A stretch of DNA of 64,000 bases from Floridanema aerugineum. Its GTDB lineage: Bacteria; Cyanobacteriota; Cyanobacteriia; Cyanobacteriales; Aerosakkonemataceae. The stretch lies in assembly GCF_041929345.1 (NCBI RefSeq), contig NZ_JBHFNQ010000257.1, positions 9,915 through 73,914 on the forward strand. Direction: 5' to 3'. Shown piece after piece: positions 42,683-50,803 of this stretch. Both the position numbers and the translations under genes were made by a program. Below the pieces are notes generated by a model, which was not told where the DNA came from, did not search any database, and saw only the letters and a list, made by a program, of their open reading frames with translations. Positions within the stretch are counted from its first letter, which is position 1. Each line of letters starts with the position of its first letter.

Positions 42683-43171
42683 TTAACCGGGAACCATTTG
42701 CACAATTAATGACCCTTTATCCAAGGATTGAACTTTACCCGCTTGAGATAGGTCTGTAACTATTCTTTCTAGCAAATCTAGGGCGCGATCGCGATTTTGA
42801 TGTTCCCGTCCACGTAAACGTATCTGAAATTTGACGGAATCACCTTTTCCCAACCATTCGATCGCTCTAGTAATACGCAAGGTGTAATCCGATTCACCAA
42901 TATTAGGACGCAACCTAACTTCTTTAACGGTAGTTCTTGCACTAGAATGCTGACGTTTTTTCTGCTGGTATTGATGTTTACCGAAGTTCAAAATCTTTGC
43001 TACTGGGATCTCTTTCCCCTCAGAGACTATCACCAGATCAAGATCTACACTTTCAGCAAGTTTTAGGGCTTCACGGGTGTCTGTTAAACCAAGGTTGTTA
43101 TTCTCATGGTCAATCAGAAGAACCTGAGCGGATTTAATTTGCCGATTAATCAGTTGTTTTGTAGCGATAAT
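42683..43171 (-). CDS. infC: Translation initiation factor IF-3 homologue with ATT start
   Basis: From ATT at 43171 the protein has 162 residues with both IF-3 domains: N-domain QLINRQIKSAQVLLIDHENN through GLTDTREALKLAESVDLDLV, linker NFGKHQYQQKKRQ, and C-domain KEVRLRPNIGESDY to FQIRLRGREHQNRD. IF-3 binds the 30S subunit and checks the start codon. Upstream of the N-domain the frame has no ATG, GTG or TTG back to a TAA at 43231-43229. GAGG at 43180-43177 lies 5 nt before ATT. Starting at GTG 43033 would delete most of the N-domain. It is shorter and more divergent than usual cyanobacterial IF-3, so it may be a second copy. Confidence 0.88.
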   Translation of the reverse strand: MIATKQLINRQIKSAQVLLIDHENNNLGLTDTREALKLAESVDLDLVIVSEGKEIPVAKILNFGKHQYQQKKRQHSSARTTVKEVRLRPNIGESDYTLRITRAIEWLGKGDSVKFQIRLRGREHQNRDRALDLLERIVTDLSQAGKVQSLDKGSLIVQMVPG

Positions 43172-43324
43172 AATTTCCTCTAAAATTCGCCTAACAATAC
43201 TAGGGTAACATTTTTCTGGTGATATGTATTAATTATATGTACAAAAATTTCTTTTAATAAATTCCAATTCCGCTTGCAATGCTGGAATATCTATAAACAT
43301 TAATGCAAGCAATTACCAGTTTAG

Positions 43325-43933
43325 TTAAGCTTGTAATATCTCAATAGCTGTTTGTGCAGCTTGGCGAACATCGGGATGAGGATCTTTTACTAAAGGATTT
43401 AAGTAATCAATAGCTTCTGTTATCTCCAATTCTCCAAGTTCATCAGCCGCATTTTCGCGCACTATAAAATCGGGATCTTTTAATGCTTCTACAAGTAAAT
43501 TAAAAGCAATTTCTGGATACCAACGCCGCAGAAAACGCAGCACACTCGCCCTTACATAAGGCGAAGAATGTTCGCGTAAAGCTAATATATAATCTAAAGT
43601 ATCTTTTGCTCCTAATCTGCTTAAAGCGTCAATAGCTTCCATCACAATTATCGAGCGATGATCTTGAAGATAGGAGAGTAGCAAAGTTTTTAAATCTCCA
43701 TCTTTTTGTTGAGAGTTACTTAAAGCAAATAAAATACCTTGCAACTGTGAAGTATTTGCCGTTTTGATGGCATTTTTCAGAAAATCTATGGCTTCTTCGC
43801 CTCTTTCCTGAATTAATTGCCCTATCTCTTGATAATAAACAGTAGCATATTCTTCTCCTTCCGGTGGAGAAGCGTAGAAGCGTTGCTTTAAGTCTTCGAC
43901 ATTAAGTTGATCGAATTCTGTATAAAAGCTCAT
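43325..43933 (-). CDS. HEAT-repeat protein
   Basis: 202 residues of alpha-helical HEAT units, clear from about 75 on: IVMEAIDALSRLGAKDTLDY, VRASVLRFLRRW, VRENAADELGELEITEAIDY, VRQAAQTAIEIL. Cyanobacterial HEAT proteins include bilin lyases of the CpcE/F type and many scaffold proteins; no lyase-specific motif is evident. It starts 11 nt after the 73-residue gene upstream and is probably co-transcribed with it. Confidence 0.85.
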   Translation of the reverse strand: MSFYTEFDQLNVEDLKQRFYASPPEGEEYATVYYQEIGQLIQERGEEAIDFLKNAIKTANTSQLQGILFALSNSQQKDGDLKTLLLSYLQDHRSIIVMEAIDALSRLGAKDTLDYILALREHSSPYVRASVLRFLRRWYPEIAFNLLVEALKDPDFIVRENAADELGELEITEAIDYLNPLVKDPHPDVRQAAQTAIEILQA

Positions 43934-43944
43934 ACCTTATAATA

Positions 43945-44166
43945 TCATTCTTCATAGGATCTAATTTCATCAAGCGTTAACTCACGAAATTCCCCAGGAA
44001 ACTCTTCATGCAGACGCGCCGGAAGATTAGTAATCTTAATTAATCCACTATCGCGCAAAAGGTTGAGTTCGGCAATTTTTTGGGATGATAGTCGCAACTC
44101 AAATTTATTCGCTAAACGTTCATACTGGGTCAGAATCTTAATAGCTTTTTTCTGCTGTGGTGTCAT
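43945..44166 (-). CDS. Small hypothetical protein upstream of the HEAT-repeat gene
   Basis: 73 residues, charged and mostly helical (PQQKKAIKILTQYERLANKF), ending in acidic ELTLDEIRSYEE. No signal peptide, membrane segment or known motif. The 11-nt gap to the HEAT protein suggests the two work together, perhaps as a complex of a small ligand and a HEAT scaffold. Family unknown to me. Confidence 0.6.
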   Translation of the reverse strand: MTPQQKKAIKILTQYERLANKFELRLSSQKIAELNLLRDSGLIKITNLPARLHEEFPGEFRELTLDEIRSYEE

Positions 44167-44604
44167 TTGTACCTCTGGGTGAATTTATCTTATTACCCAG
44201 ACTGGAAATTGACTTCGTAAGTAGTGATACTTCGCAACAACTCCAAGATAACCACAGCTTTTTCCAACTATATGCTGAAGCTGGTATTCTTGCCACCATA
44301 TCAACGTACCATTCTCGATGTTTGAAAATGATATGCGAATTGAACTAATAGTTACTTATAGGTAACTGTTAGTATGATATGGAGTTGAGCAGTAACTCTA
44401 CCTAACTAAATTTCTCAGTCTAGGCAAGTTTTGCTGTATACCACGACTTCAGCACTTCCACAATTTGGCCTCACTTCCTCTCTTCAGCCTGTAATCTTTA
44501 TGATGTGTGCTTCTTCGTTGTCCTATGCTGTGCGAAGAGAGGCGTGAAGCTATTATAGCGCACTTGTGACGTATTGGGGTAAGTAACAAAAAGGTTAAGA
44601 ATTT
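44167..44604. other. Intergenic region without a recognised gene
   Basis: 438 nt. A 63-codon frame at 44157-44348 overlaps the start of a real gene and has no support. A small inverted repeat AGTTACTTATAGGTAACT is at 44349-44366. A tract at 44500-44560 can form weak hairpins. No RNA family was recognised. Confidence 0.5.
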
Positions 44605-45612
44605 TTACAGGGTATTGTAAGAAGCTTGCTTGGTTAACAATTTTCTAATTCCTTCAGACATTGATTTACCTGTACCACCACGCCGCACTAAAATTAATTC
44701 GGCACAAATACTAACAGCTATTTCTTCGGGCGTTAAAGCACCAATTTCTAAACCTATCGGCGCATAAATATTTTTTAGTAACTGGGGAGATATACCCGCT
44801 TCCTGCAAGTTTTGATAAACCAGTTTTACTCGCTTTTCACTGCCAATCATACCAATATATTTACAGGGAATAGCACGATTTAAGAGAATTTGCAAAGCTT
44901 CCAAATCATAAACATATCCTCGCGTCACCAAAGCGACGTATAATTGAGAAAAAGCAGCAAAATCATCAATAATTAAGCTAATTGGCTGGTTGATAATCTG
45001 ATTAGCTTGAGGAAATTTTTCTGCATTAGCAAATTCTGTTCTGTCATCTTGAATGGCAATTTCAAAACCAATCAAATGAGCAAACTTTGCTAATTGCTCT
45101 CCTACATGACCTGCACCTATAATTAGTAAAGTCGGTGGTGGGTTGATTTGTTCAATAAAGGCATTTTCTAATTGCGGGATTGGTGCATTATTATCTAGGA
45201 AATATGGCTGCTGGTGAGGAGTTAAGGGAGTAACTAAAGTGACAGATTGACCAGCTTTAAGTAATTGTAGGATGTTTTGGGAGAGAGCGATCGCACTTTC
45301 CCCATCCCAACGTTCCAACCAAACTTGCATCCTCCCCCCACAAACACCTTGAGTTTCCCGTTGCGGCGCACCAGATAAATCAATTTCCACAAACTGTTTT
45401 TCGCCAGTTTCTAACACCTGCAACGCCTGACGAATCACCTTAGCTTCTCCCGCACCTCCGCCAATAGTATTAATAATTGAACCATCAGCGCAGACAATCA
45501 TTTTTGCACCTACTTCTCTAGGAACCGAACCTTTAATATTAGTCACAGTAGCTAAAACTGCTGCACCTTTTGTTAGTAAATGCGCTAATTGCTGATAGAG
45601 TTCAAAGCTCAT
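44605..45612 (-). CDS. xdhC: XdhC family protein (xanthine dehydrogenase maturation factor)
   Basis: 335 residues. The N-terminal XdhC/CoxI domain has ATVTNIKGSVPREVGAKM, GGGAGE and GVCGGRMQVWLE; the C-terminal Rossmann domain has LLIIGAGHVGEQLAKFA (about 164-180). XdhC inserts the sulfurated molybdenum cofactor into xanthine dehydrogenase-type enzymes. No xdhA/B genes are in the window, but a guanine deaminase and a purine permease lie close by, which fits purine breakdown (guanine to xanthine to urate). Confidence 0.92.
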   Translation of the reverse strand: MSFELYQQLAHLLTKGAAVLATVTNIKGSVPREVGAKMIVCADGSIINTIGGGAGEAKVIRQALQVLETGEKQFVEIDLSGAPQRETQGVCGGRMQVWLERWDGESAIALSQNILQLLKAGQSVTLVTPLTPHQQPYFLDNNAPIPQLENAFIEQINPPPTLLIIGAGHVGEQLAKFAHLIGFEIAIQDDRTEFANAEKFPQANQIINQPISLIIDDFAAFSQLYVALVTRGYVYDLEALQILLNRAIPCKYIGMIGSEKRVKLVYQNLQEAGISPQLLKNIYAPIGLEIGALTPEEIAVSICAELILVRRGGTGKSMSEGIRKLLTKQASYNTL

Positions 45613-45649
45613 TATCTGAAATTCCCCTTCAGAAAATTACTCCCAAAAA

Positions 45650-45701
45650 GTCCGTTGTTCCCGCGCTCAGTGGGAATAGCGCCCAAGCGCAACAACGTAC
45701 T
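45650..45701. repeat. Palindromic repeat of the CGTTGTT/AACAACG type, copy 2
   Basis: AGTCCGTTGTTCCCGCGCT pairs imperfectly with AGCGCAACAACGTACT. It is related to the copies at 41856-41915 and 63797 onward. It lies upstream of xdhC, between two minus-strand genes. Confidence 0.7.
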
Positions 45702-45771
45702 AAAAATTGGACTTCAGAAAAAACTCCAAAGTCCAATTTAAAAATAAGCTTAGAAAAATGTAGTAAATGAA

Positions 45772-46407
45772 TTACATTTGACCAGTCGCTTCTTCCTTAG
45801 TCAAGCTACCATCGCTATCTTTATCGAGTTGCTTGAACTTTTTCTGGGCATCTTCCTTGCTGAGTTTGTCAGCAGAAACCGCTTTCTCAGTGTAGAAAGC
45901 GACAAACTCTTCAGTAGTAATTTTACCTGCCTTGTTAACATCAATTTCTGTAAAAGTTGCCACAGGAATTAATTCAGATGCACCAGTTGCCGCCGTTGTA
46001 GAATCAGCACTTCCAGCCGGAGATTCAGTAGTGCTAGCTGTTGTAGAATCAGCAGTTCCAGCCGGAGAAGCAGCGGTAGTGGTATCTGTGGTAGAAGCAG
46101 CAGGAGTTTCAGTGCTAGCAGTTGTAGCATCAGCAGATGGAGTAGAAGCGGAAGCTGCTACAGTAGGTGTGGCGTTGCTAGCAGTGGACTCAGCGGCGGT
46201 AGGCGCGGTGTTAACCGAAGAGTCGGCTACGGGAGAAGCAGCGCTGGGAGTTGTAGAACCTGCTACAGGAGATACAGCGCTAGGATTGGGAGAATTTGCT
46301 GCAGGAGAAGAGGGGGTTTCGGTTTTCTGACCACAGCTTGATAATAAAGCAGCGGAAGCAACCAAACCAAACAATGCTGTACCGACAAAAGAAACTTTAC
46401 GCATCAT
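45772..46407 (-). CDS. EF-hand lipoprotein with low-complexity linker
   Basis: 211 residues from MMRKVSFVG. The lipoprotein signal ends at lipobox LLSSC. Residues about 25-135 are a Ser/Thr/Ala/Pro linker with imperfect repeats (ASPAGTADSTTAST-like). Two EF-hands follow: DVNKAGKITTEEF and DKDSDGSLTKEE; the second loop is canonical, the first has Ala at loop position 5. It should be an envelope-anchored calcium-binding protein. Upstream codons to 46533 are open but unlike a signal sequence. The linker's bias gives a long open frame on the other strand, which is not a gene. Confidence 0.8.
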   Translation of the reverse strand: MMRKVSFVGTALFGLVASAALLSSCGQKTETPSSPAANSPNPSAVSPVAGSTTPSAASPVADSSVNTAPTAAESTASNATPTVAASASTPSADATTASTETPAASTTDTTTAASPAGTADSTTASTTESPAGSADSTTAATGASELIPVATFTEIDVNKAGKITTEEFVAFYTEKAVSADKLSKEDAQKKFKQLDKDSDGSLTKEEATGQM

Positions 46408-46649
46408 ATAATCAGCTTTTTTTCGCCTGGAATATTCTTGTTGAAAAACTTTAAGGCTTGAGAATACCCACAAGCATTTTTTTGCCTCAAAGTCCAATAT
46501 TGAATTAAAACATAACTTAACATAATTTATCAAATGTATATATTTTCCCGAAGCATTTTTACATTTATATAAATAAATCCTATAGCTTTCCGGGTAATCG
46601 GGTAGGGTTGGCAGCGGAAAGCCATCTTTCCCAGATTTTCTCCCTTTAT

Positions 46650-48020
46650 TTAATTGACGTTTTTCTTGCTATATGCTAATTCGCCAGCAATGTAAGTTGC
46701 CCGAATCGTTCTATCATCACCAAGTATCATCATAGTGAATGCTTTTTCGGCAATTTCCGCTTTAGTTTTCGCGGGGGGAGTTTGGGAATTTCGTAATGCC
46801 ATTAAAGGAGTTGCTTGCAAATCCAAAACGATAAAATCAGCCTCTTTTCCTACATCAAAATTGCCGATTTTATCTTCTAAACATAATGATTTAGCACCGC
46901 CCAAAGTTGCCAAAAATAAGGCTTTAAATGATGAGAGTTTTTCACCTTGTAACTGTATTATTTTATAAGCCTCATTTGTGGTTTGTAACATCGAAAAACT
47001 CGTGCCGCCGCCGACATCTGTACCTAATCCAACTTTCACTGGATTTTCTATAGATTTAGCTTGAAAAAGTTTAAACAGTCCACTACCTAAAAATAGGTTA
47101 GAAGTAGGACAAAAAGAAATAGCCGACTTTGCCTCAGATAACCTTTGAAATTCATCATCTCGCAGTTGTAATCCGTGAGCAAAAATTGATTTTTCTTTAA
47201 CTAACCCCGCTCGATCGTAAACATCTAAATAACCTTTACTTTCTGGGTAAATTTGAGCAACTAATTCAACTTCTTTGACGTTTTCTGATAAATGAGTATG
47301 TAAATAAACGTCAGGAAATTCTTCTAACAACTTTCTCGCCATTTCCAGTTGTTCTTCAGTCGAAGTAACAGCAAAGCGAGGAGTAACAGCATAAAGTAAC
47401 CTGCCATTTTTATGCCATTTTTGAATTAGTTTTTTACTGTCTTGATATGAACTTTCAGCAGTATCTCGCAAAAAATCTGGCGCATTTCGATCCATCATTA
47501 CTTTACCGGAAATCATTCGCATATTGCGCCGACTTGCTTCTGCAAAAAAAGCCTCAACTGATTGGGGAAAAACCGCAGCAAAAACTAAAGCTGTAGTCGT
47601 CCCATTTTTAATTAATTCATCCAAAAAGAAAGAGGCAATTTTTTGAGCATAATCTTTATCTTTAAACTTACCTTCAACAGGAAAAGTATATTTATTCAAC
47701 CATTCTAAAAGTTGTTCGCCGTAAGCAGCAATCATTTCCGTTTGGGGAAAATGAATGTGGGTGTCAATAAATCCGGGCATAATTAAGCAGTCGGGATAAG
47801 CAGTTATTGGTATTGCTGCGTATTTATCTTTCAGTTGTTCATATTCACCCAATTCTTTAATGTAACCATTTTCCAAAATTAGTAAACCATCAGGGATATA
47901 GCGGGCGCTTTCTAATTCGTCCGGGACAAAAAAGGGATCTTCGATAAAATCAAGAAAACTACCTCTAATCGCTTTCAAGGATGTACTGTAAGGTTCTGTT
48001 TGTAGGGAAATAGTAGACAT
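46650..48020 (-). CDS. guaD: Guanine deaminase
   Basis: 456 residues, amidohydrolase superfamily. Zinc and substrate motifs: PGFIDTHIHFPQTEM (about 79-93), VTPRFAVTSTEEQL, YLHTHLSENVKEV, FAHGLQL and GLGTDVGGGTSFSML. Converts guanine to xanthine and ammonia in the cytoplasm. Divergent, with 160 nt or less between, from the NCS2 permease gene on the other strand; with xdhC it makes up a purine-salvage or nitrogen-scavenging locus. Confidence 0.95.
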   Translation of the reverse strand: MSTISLQTEPYSTSLKAIRGSFLDFIEDPFFVPDELESARYIPDGLLILENGYIKELGEYEQLKDKYAAIPITAYPDCLIMPGFIDTHIHFPQTEMIAAYGEQLLEWLNKYTFPVEGKFKDKDYAQKIASFFLDELIKNGTTTALVFAAVFPQSVEAFFAEASRRNMRMISGKVMMDRNAPDFLRDTAESSYQDSKKLIQKWHKNGRLLYAVTPRFAVTSTEEQLEMARKLLEEFPDVYLHTHLSENVKEVELVAQIYPESKGYLDVYDRAGLVKEKSIFAHGLQLRDDEFQRLSEAKSAISFCPTSNLFLGSGLFKLFQAKSIENPVKVGLGTDVGGGTSFSMLQTTNEAYKIIQLQGEKLSSFKALFLATLGGAKSLCLEDKIGNFDVGKEADFIVLDLQATPLMALRNSQTPPAKTKAEIAEKAFTMMILGDDRTIRATYIAGELAYSKKNVN

Positions 48021-48180
48021 TTTCTGATTTAGTTAAGAGTAATTATTAGCGGCGAATAGAACAATTTACAATATATCAATGATGCAGTAATGTGTCTAAA
48101 GTAACAATTTTCTGGTAAACAAAGAAGTAGGATTGAAACTTTCTAATATAATCTTTTCGGAGAAGTTTCAGGTAGTTGAA

Positions 48181-49629
48181 ATGAGCAAAAATATGGATGA
48201 TTTGAGTGACATAGAATTAACAAGGCAGACCGAACCACCAGAGGAACCAGAATTGACGGGATGGAAAGGTGCGATCGCCAAATTTTTCCAATTTAGAAAG
48301 TATCATACCAACTTTCGCACGGAAATATTAGCAGGGCTGACCACCTTCATGACAATGGCATATATTTTAGTGGTCAACCCGTTAATTTTATCCGATGCAA
48401 TTTTTCTCAATCAACCGAGAGATTTATTCACAGAATTAGTAGTCGCCACCGCTATTTCCACAGCAATTGGTAGTTTAGTAATGGCATTGTACGCCAACTA
48501 TCCTTTTGCGATGGCACCAGGGATGGGATTAAATGCTTTCTTTGCCTATTCCGTAGTTTTAACATTAAAAATTGACTGGCGTTTAGCACTGTCAGCAATA
48601 TTAGGTGAAGGGCTAATTTTTATTGCATTAACTCTCACCAGTGTCCGACGACAAATTGTTAACGCCATTCCCTTAGTGATGAAATCTGCTACTTCGGTAG
48701 GGATTGGTTTATTCATTGCTTACATTGGATTATCGGGCGATCCAAAAGTAGGCGGGGCAGGGATAATTGTCGCTAATCAAGCTACTAAAACAGGTTTTGG
48801 TAACTTAAAAGAACCTGCAACTTTAATGGCAATTCTTGGTATTTTTATTGCCGCTGCTTTCATGGCGCGGCGGATTAAAGGTGCTTTACTTTGGGCAATT
48901 TTAGCAACGGCAATTTTGGGGTGGATTTTAGGTGTTACCCCTTGGCCCCAAGGAATTGTCGAAATCCCCGCATTTCCTACAGATTTATTTGGACAAGCAT
49001 TCCTGGGAATCACCCAATTAAATGCGAACAATTGGATGGATTTTATTGCAGTTTTGCTAGTGTTTTTATTCGTGGATTTGTTCGATACAGTGGGAACGCT
49101 TGCTGGTGTGGGATTGCGGGCAGGTTATGTTAATGAAAAAGGCGAAATGGATCGGGTAGATGAAGCTTTGCTTGCTGATGCAGTTGGCACAACAGCAGGG
49201 GCAATTATGGGGACTTCTACTGTTACGACATTCGCTGAATCTGCTGCTGGTGTAGAAGTAGGAGGACGCACAGGTTTTACCGCTTTAGTTGTGTCATTGT
49301 TGTTCATTGCTTCCATGATTTTCATCCCGATTTTTAAAGCAATTCCGCCTTATGCTACGACACCTGCTTTAGTAATTACTGGGGTGTTAATGATGTCTGC
49401 GATTACTAGTATTCGTTGGGGAGATCCCGCAGAATCAATTCCAGCATTTTTGACAATCTTTTTGATTCCTTTAACTTATTCGATCGCCACTGGTTTAGCA
49501 GCTGGTTTTATCAGCTATCCACTAATTAAAAGCTTCCAAGGAAAAGTGCGGGAAGTGTCGATCGCAACTTGGATTTTAGCTGCTGTATTCGTGGCAAGAT
49601 TTGTGTTTATGTCTACTCGTTTCGGTTGA
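48181..49629 (+). CDS. NCS2 family purine permease (AzgA-like)
   Basis: 482 residues, about 13 membrane helices. Family signatures: TEILAGLTTFMTMAYILVVN, PFAMAPGMGLNAFFAYSV, TATSVGIG-like KSATSVGIGLFIAYIG, and DLFDTVGTLAGVG, TTAGAIMGTSTVTTF. These place it with the AzgA/GhxP group of adenine/guanine/hypoxanthine transporters. The divergent guanine deaminase gene supports guanine as a substrate. ATG 48181 is preferred; a TTG at 48133 would add 16 residues. Confidence 0.93.
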   Translation: MSKNMDDLSDIELTRQTEPPEEPELTGWKGAIAKFFQFRKYHTNFRTEILAGLTTFMTMAYILVVNPLILSDAIFLNQPRDLFTELVVATAISTAIGSLVMALYANYPFAMAPGMGLNAFFAYSVVLTLKIDWRLALSAILGEGLIFIALTLTSVRRQIVNAIPLVMKSATSVGIGLFIAYIGLSGDPKVGGAGIIVANQATKTGFGNLKEPATLMAILGIFIAAAFMARRIKGALLWAILATAILGWILGVTPWPQGIVEIPAFPTDLFGQAFLGITQLNANNWMDFIAVLLVFLFVDLFDTVGTLAGVGLRAGYVNEKGEMDRVDEALLADAVGTTAGAIMGTSTVTTFAESAAGVEVGGRTGFTALVVSLLFIASMIFIPIFKAIPPYATTPALVITGVLMMSAITSIRWGDPAESIPAFLTIFLIPLTYSIATGLAAGFISYPLIKSFQGKVREVSIATWILAAVFVARFVFMSTRFG

Positions 49630-49678
49630 TTTTAAGTAGGTGTAAATAAATAAAGTGATAATAGTTATTTAAGGATGG

Positions 49679-49742
49679 GGCGGGCAGGATGCCCACCCCA
49701 CAAGAAAGCTGTAACTTTTGTGGGGCGGGCATCCTGCCCGCC
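49679..49742. repeat. Long hairpin GGCGGGCAGGATGCCC
   Basis: GGCGGGCAGGATGCCC and CCCCACAA pair with TTGTGGGG and GGGCATCCTGCCCGCC around a short loop. Weaker outer arms AAATAAAGTGA (about 49649) and TCACTTTATTT (about 49750) extend it. It lies between the convergent permease and pflA genes and could terminate both. A shorter relative is at 53449-53472. Confidence 0.8.
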
Positions 49743-49772
49743 AAAGTTTTCACTTTATTTATATCTACTTAC

Positions 49773-50543
49773 TTACTGCACTTTTAACCCATATTTCCGA
49801 AAGGTATTCATCACCGATTCTACTTGTTCTGGGGTCGGTGATTCAGTATTTTTTAGCTGATATTCATAACCCATTTGTTCCCATTTGTATTCGCCCATTT
49901 TATGAAAAGGTAGGATTTCGACTTTTTCCACGCAATTTAATGTAGAAATAAATTTGGCTAACCCTTCGACGTTTTCTGCATCATCGGTGAGGTTGGGAAC
50001 TAATACAAAACGAATCCAAGTTGGTTTGTTAATTTCGTTGAGATGTCGCGCAAATTTTAAGGTTGGTTCAATGGAAACCTTGGTAACTTCGTGATAGATT
50101 GCTGGTTTAAAGGATTTGATATCTAGTAATACTAAATCGACGTAATCTAAAACGGGAATTGAGGCGTTGAAATCGGGAAAACCAGAGGTATCTAAGGCGG
50201 TGTGAATTCCTAACTCTTTGCAACGGCGAAAGATTTCCCGAACAAATTCTGGTTGTAGTAATGGTTCGCCGCCTGTGATGGTAACTCCGCCGCCGGAAAA
50301 GTTCATGTAAGAACGATATTTTTGAATTTCTGAGATTAATTCATCGACGGTGGTTTCTTGACCTCCGCAGGGGTTTCTGGTGTCGGGGTTGTGGCAATAT
50401 TGGCAACGTAATAAACATCCTTGGGTGAAGATAACAAATCTGATGCCGGGGCCGTCAACTGTTCCGCAGGTTTCTATTGAGTGAATGCGACCTTTTTGGG
50501 TGGAGTGGAGGTTGGGGAGTGGTGGGTGGTGAGTTGAGGTCAT
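49773..50543 (-). CDS. pflA: Pyruvate formate-lyase activating enzyme
   Basis: 256 residues, radical-SAM enzyme. The [4Fe-4S] motif is CLLRCQYC (CxxxCxxC, about 47-54), followed by GGEPLLQPEF and the domain end PFHKMGEYKWEQMGYEY. With S-adenosylmethionine and reduced flavodoxin or ferredoxin it makes the glycyl radical on PFL under anaerobic conditions. The ATG at 50543 matches the family start; an upstream extension to 50657 runs through repeat-like bases and is rejected. pflB lies 260 nt upstream, the gap being filled by repeat element B2. Confidence 0.95.
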   Translation of the reverse strand: MTSTHHPPLPNLHSTQKGRIHSIETCGTVDGPGIRFVIFTQGCLLRCQYCHNPDTRNPCGGQETTVDELISEIQKYRSYMNFSGGGVTITGGEPLLQPEFVREIFRRCKELGIHTALDTSGFPDFNASIPVLDYVDLVLLDIKSFKPAIYHEVTKVSIEPTLKFARHLNEINKPTWIRFVLVPNLTDDAENVEGLAKFISTLNCVEKVEILPFHKMGEYKWEQMGYEYQLKNTESPTPEQVESVMNTFRKYGLKVQ

Positions 50544-50616
50544 TTTTTTTGAACCACGAAGAACGCGAAGGGCGCGAAGGAAGAAAGAAGAGTTTTTGAA
50601 CCGCTTCAGACGCAGG

Positions 50617-50790
50617 CTCAGATCTTGCACGAGTCCCAAAATCCGCCTGCGAATCAATTCGCAGGCTAATAGCTAAACTCCTCTAAAGAGGACTAAATAC
50701 TTAGTATTAAAAAGCTTTCTTTCAGTCCATTTTAATGGACTTTAGCTATTAGCCCGGAAATTGATTTCCGGGCGGGCTAAAACGCAGCCC
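50617..50790. repeat. Dispersed palindromic element, family B, copy 2
   Basis: It starts CTCAGATCTTGCAC, then CCTGCGAATCAATTCGCAGG, CCTCTAAAGAGG, GTCCATTTTAATGGAC and CCGGAAATTGATTTCCGG. It lacks the nested element of copy 3 and so shows the empty site. The right end is degenerate. It sits between pflB and pflA. Confidence 0.85.
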
Positions 50791-50803
50791 ACCTTATTAT
50801 CAA

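Noticed and set aside
44157..44348. 63-codon plus-strand frame upstream of the HEAT-repeat operon
   Set aside because: Overlaps the start of the 73-residue gene in antisense and lacks a ribosome site or homology.
45932..46330. Long plus-strand frame opposite the EF-hand lipoprotein
   Set aside because: It is the mirror of the Ala/Ser/Thr/Pro-rich linker; Val/Ala-rich composition is caused by codon bias on the real strand.
48021..48180. Purine riboswitch before the NCS2 permease
   Set aside because: The leader is short and no conserved purine-aptamer core or three-way junction could be traced.
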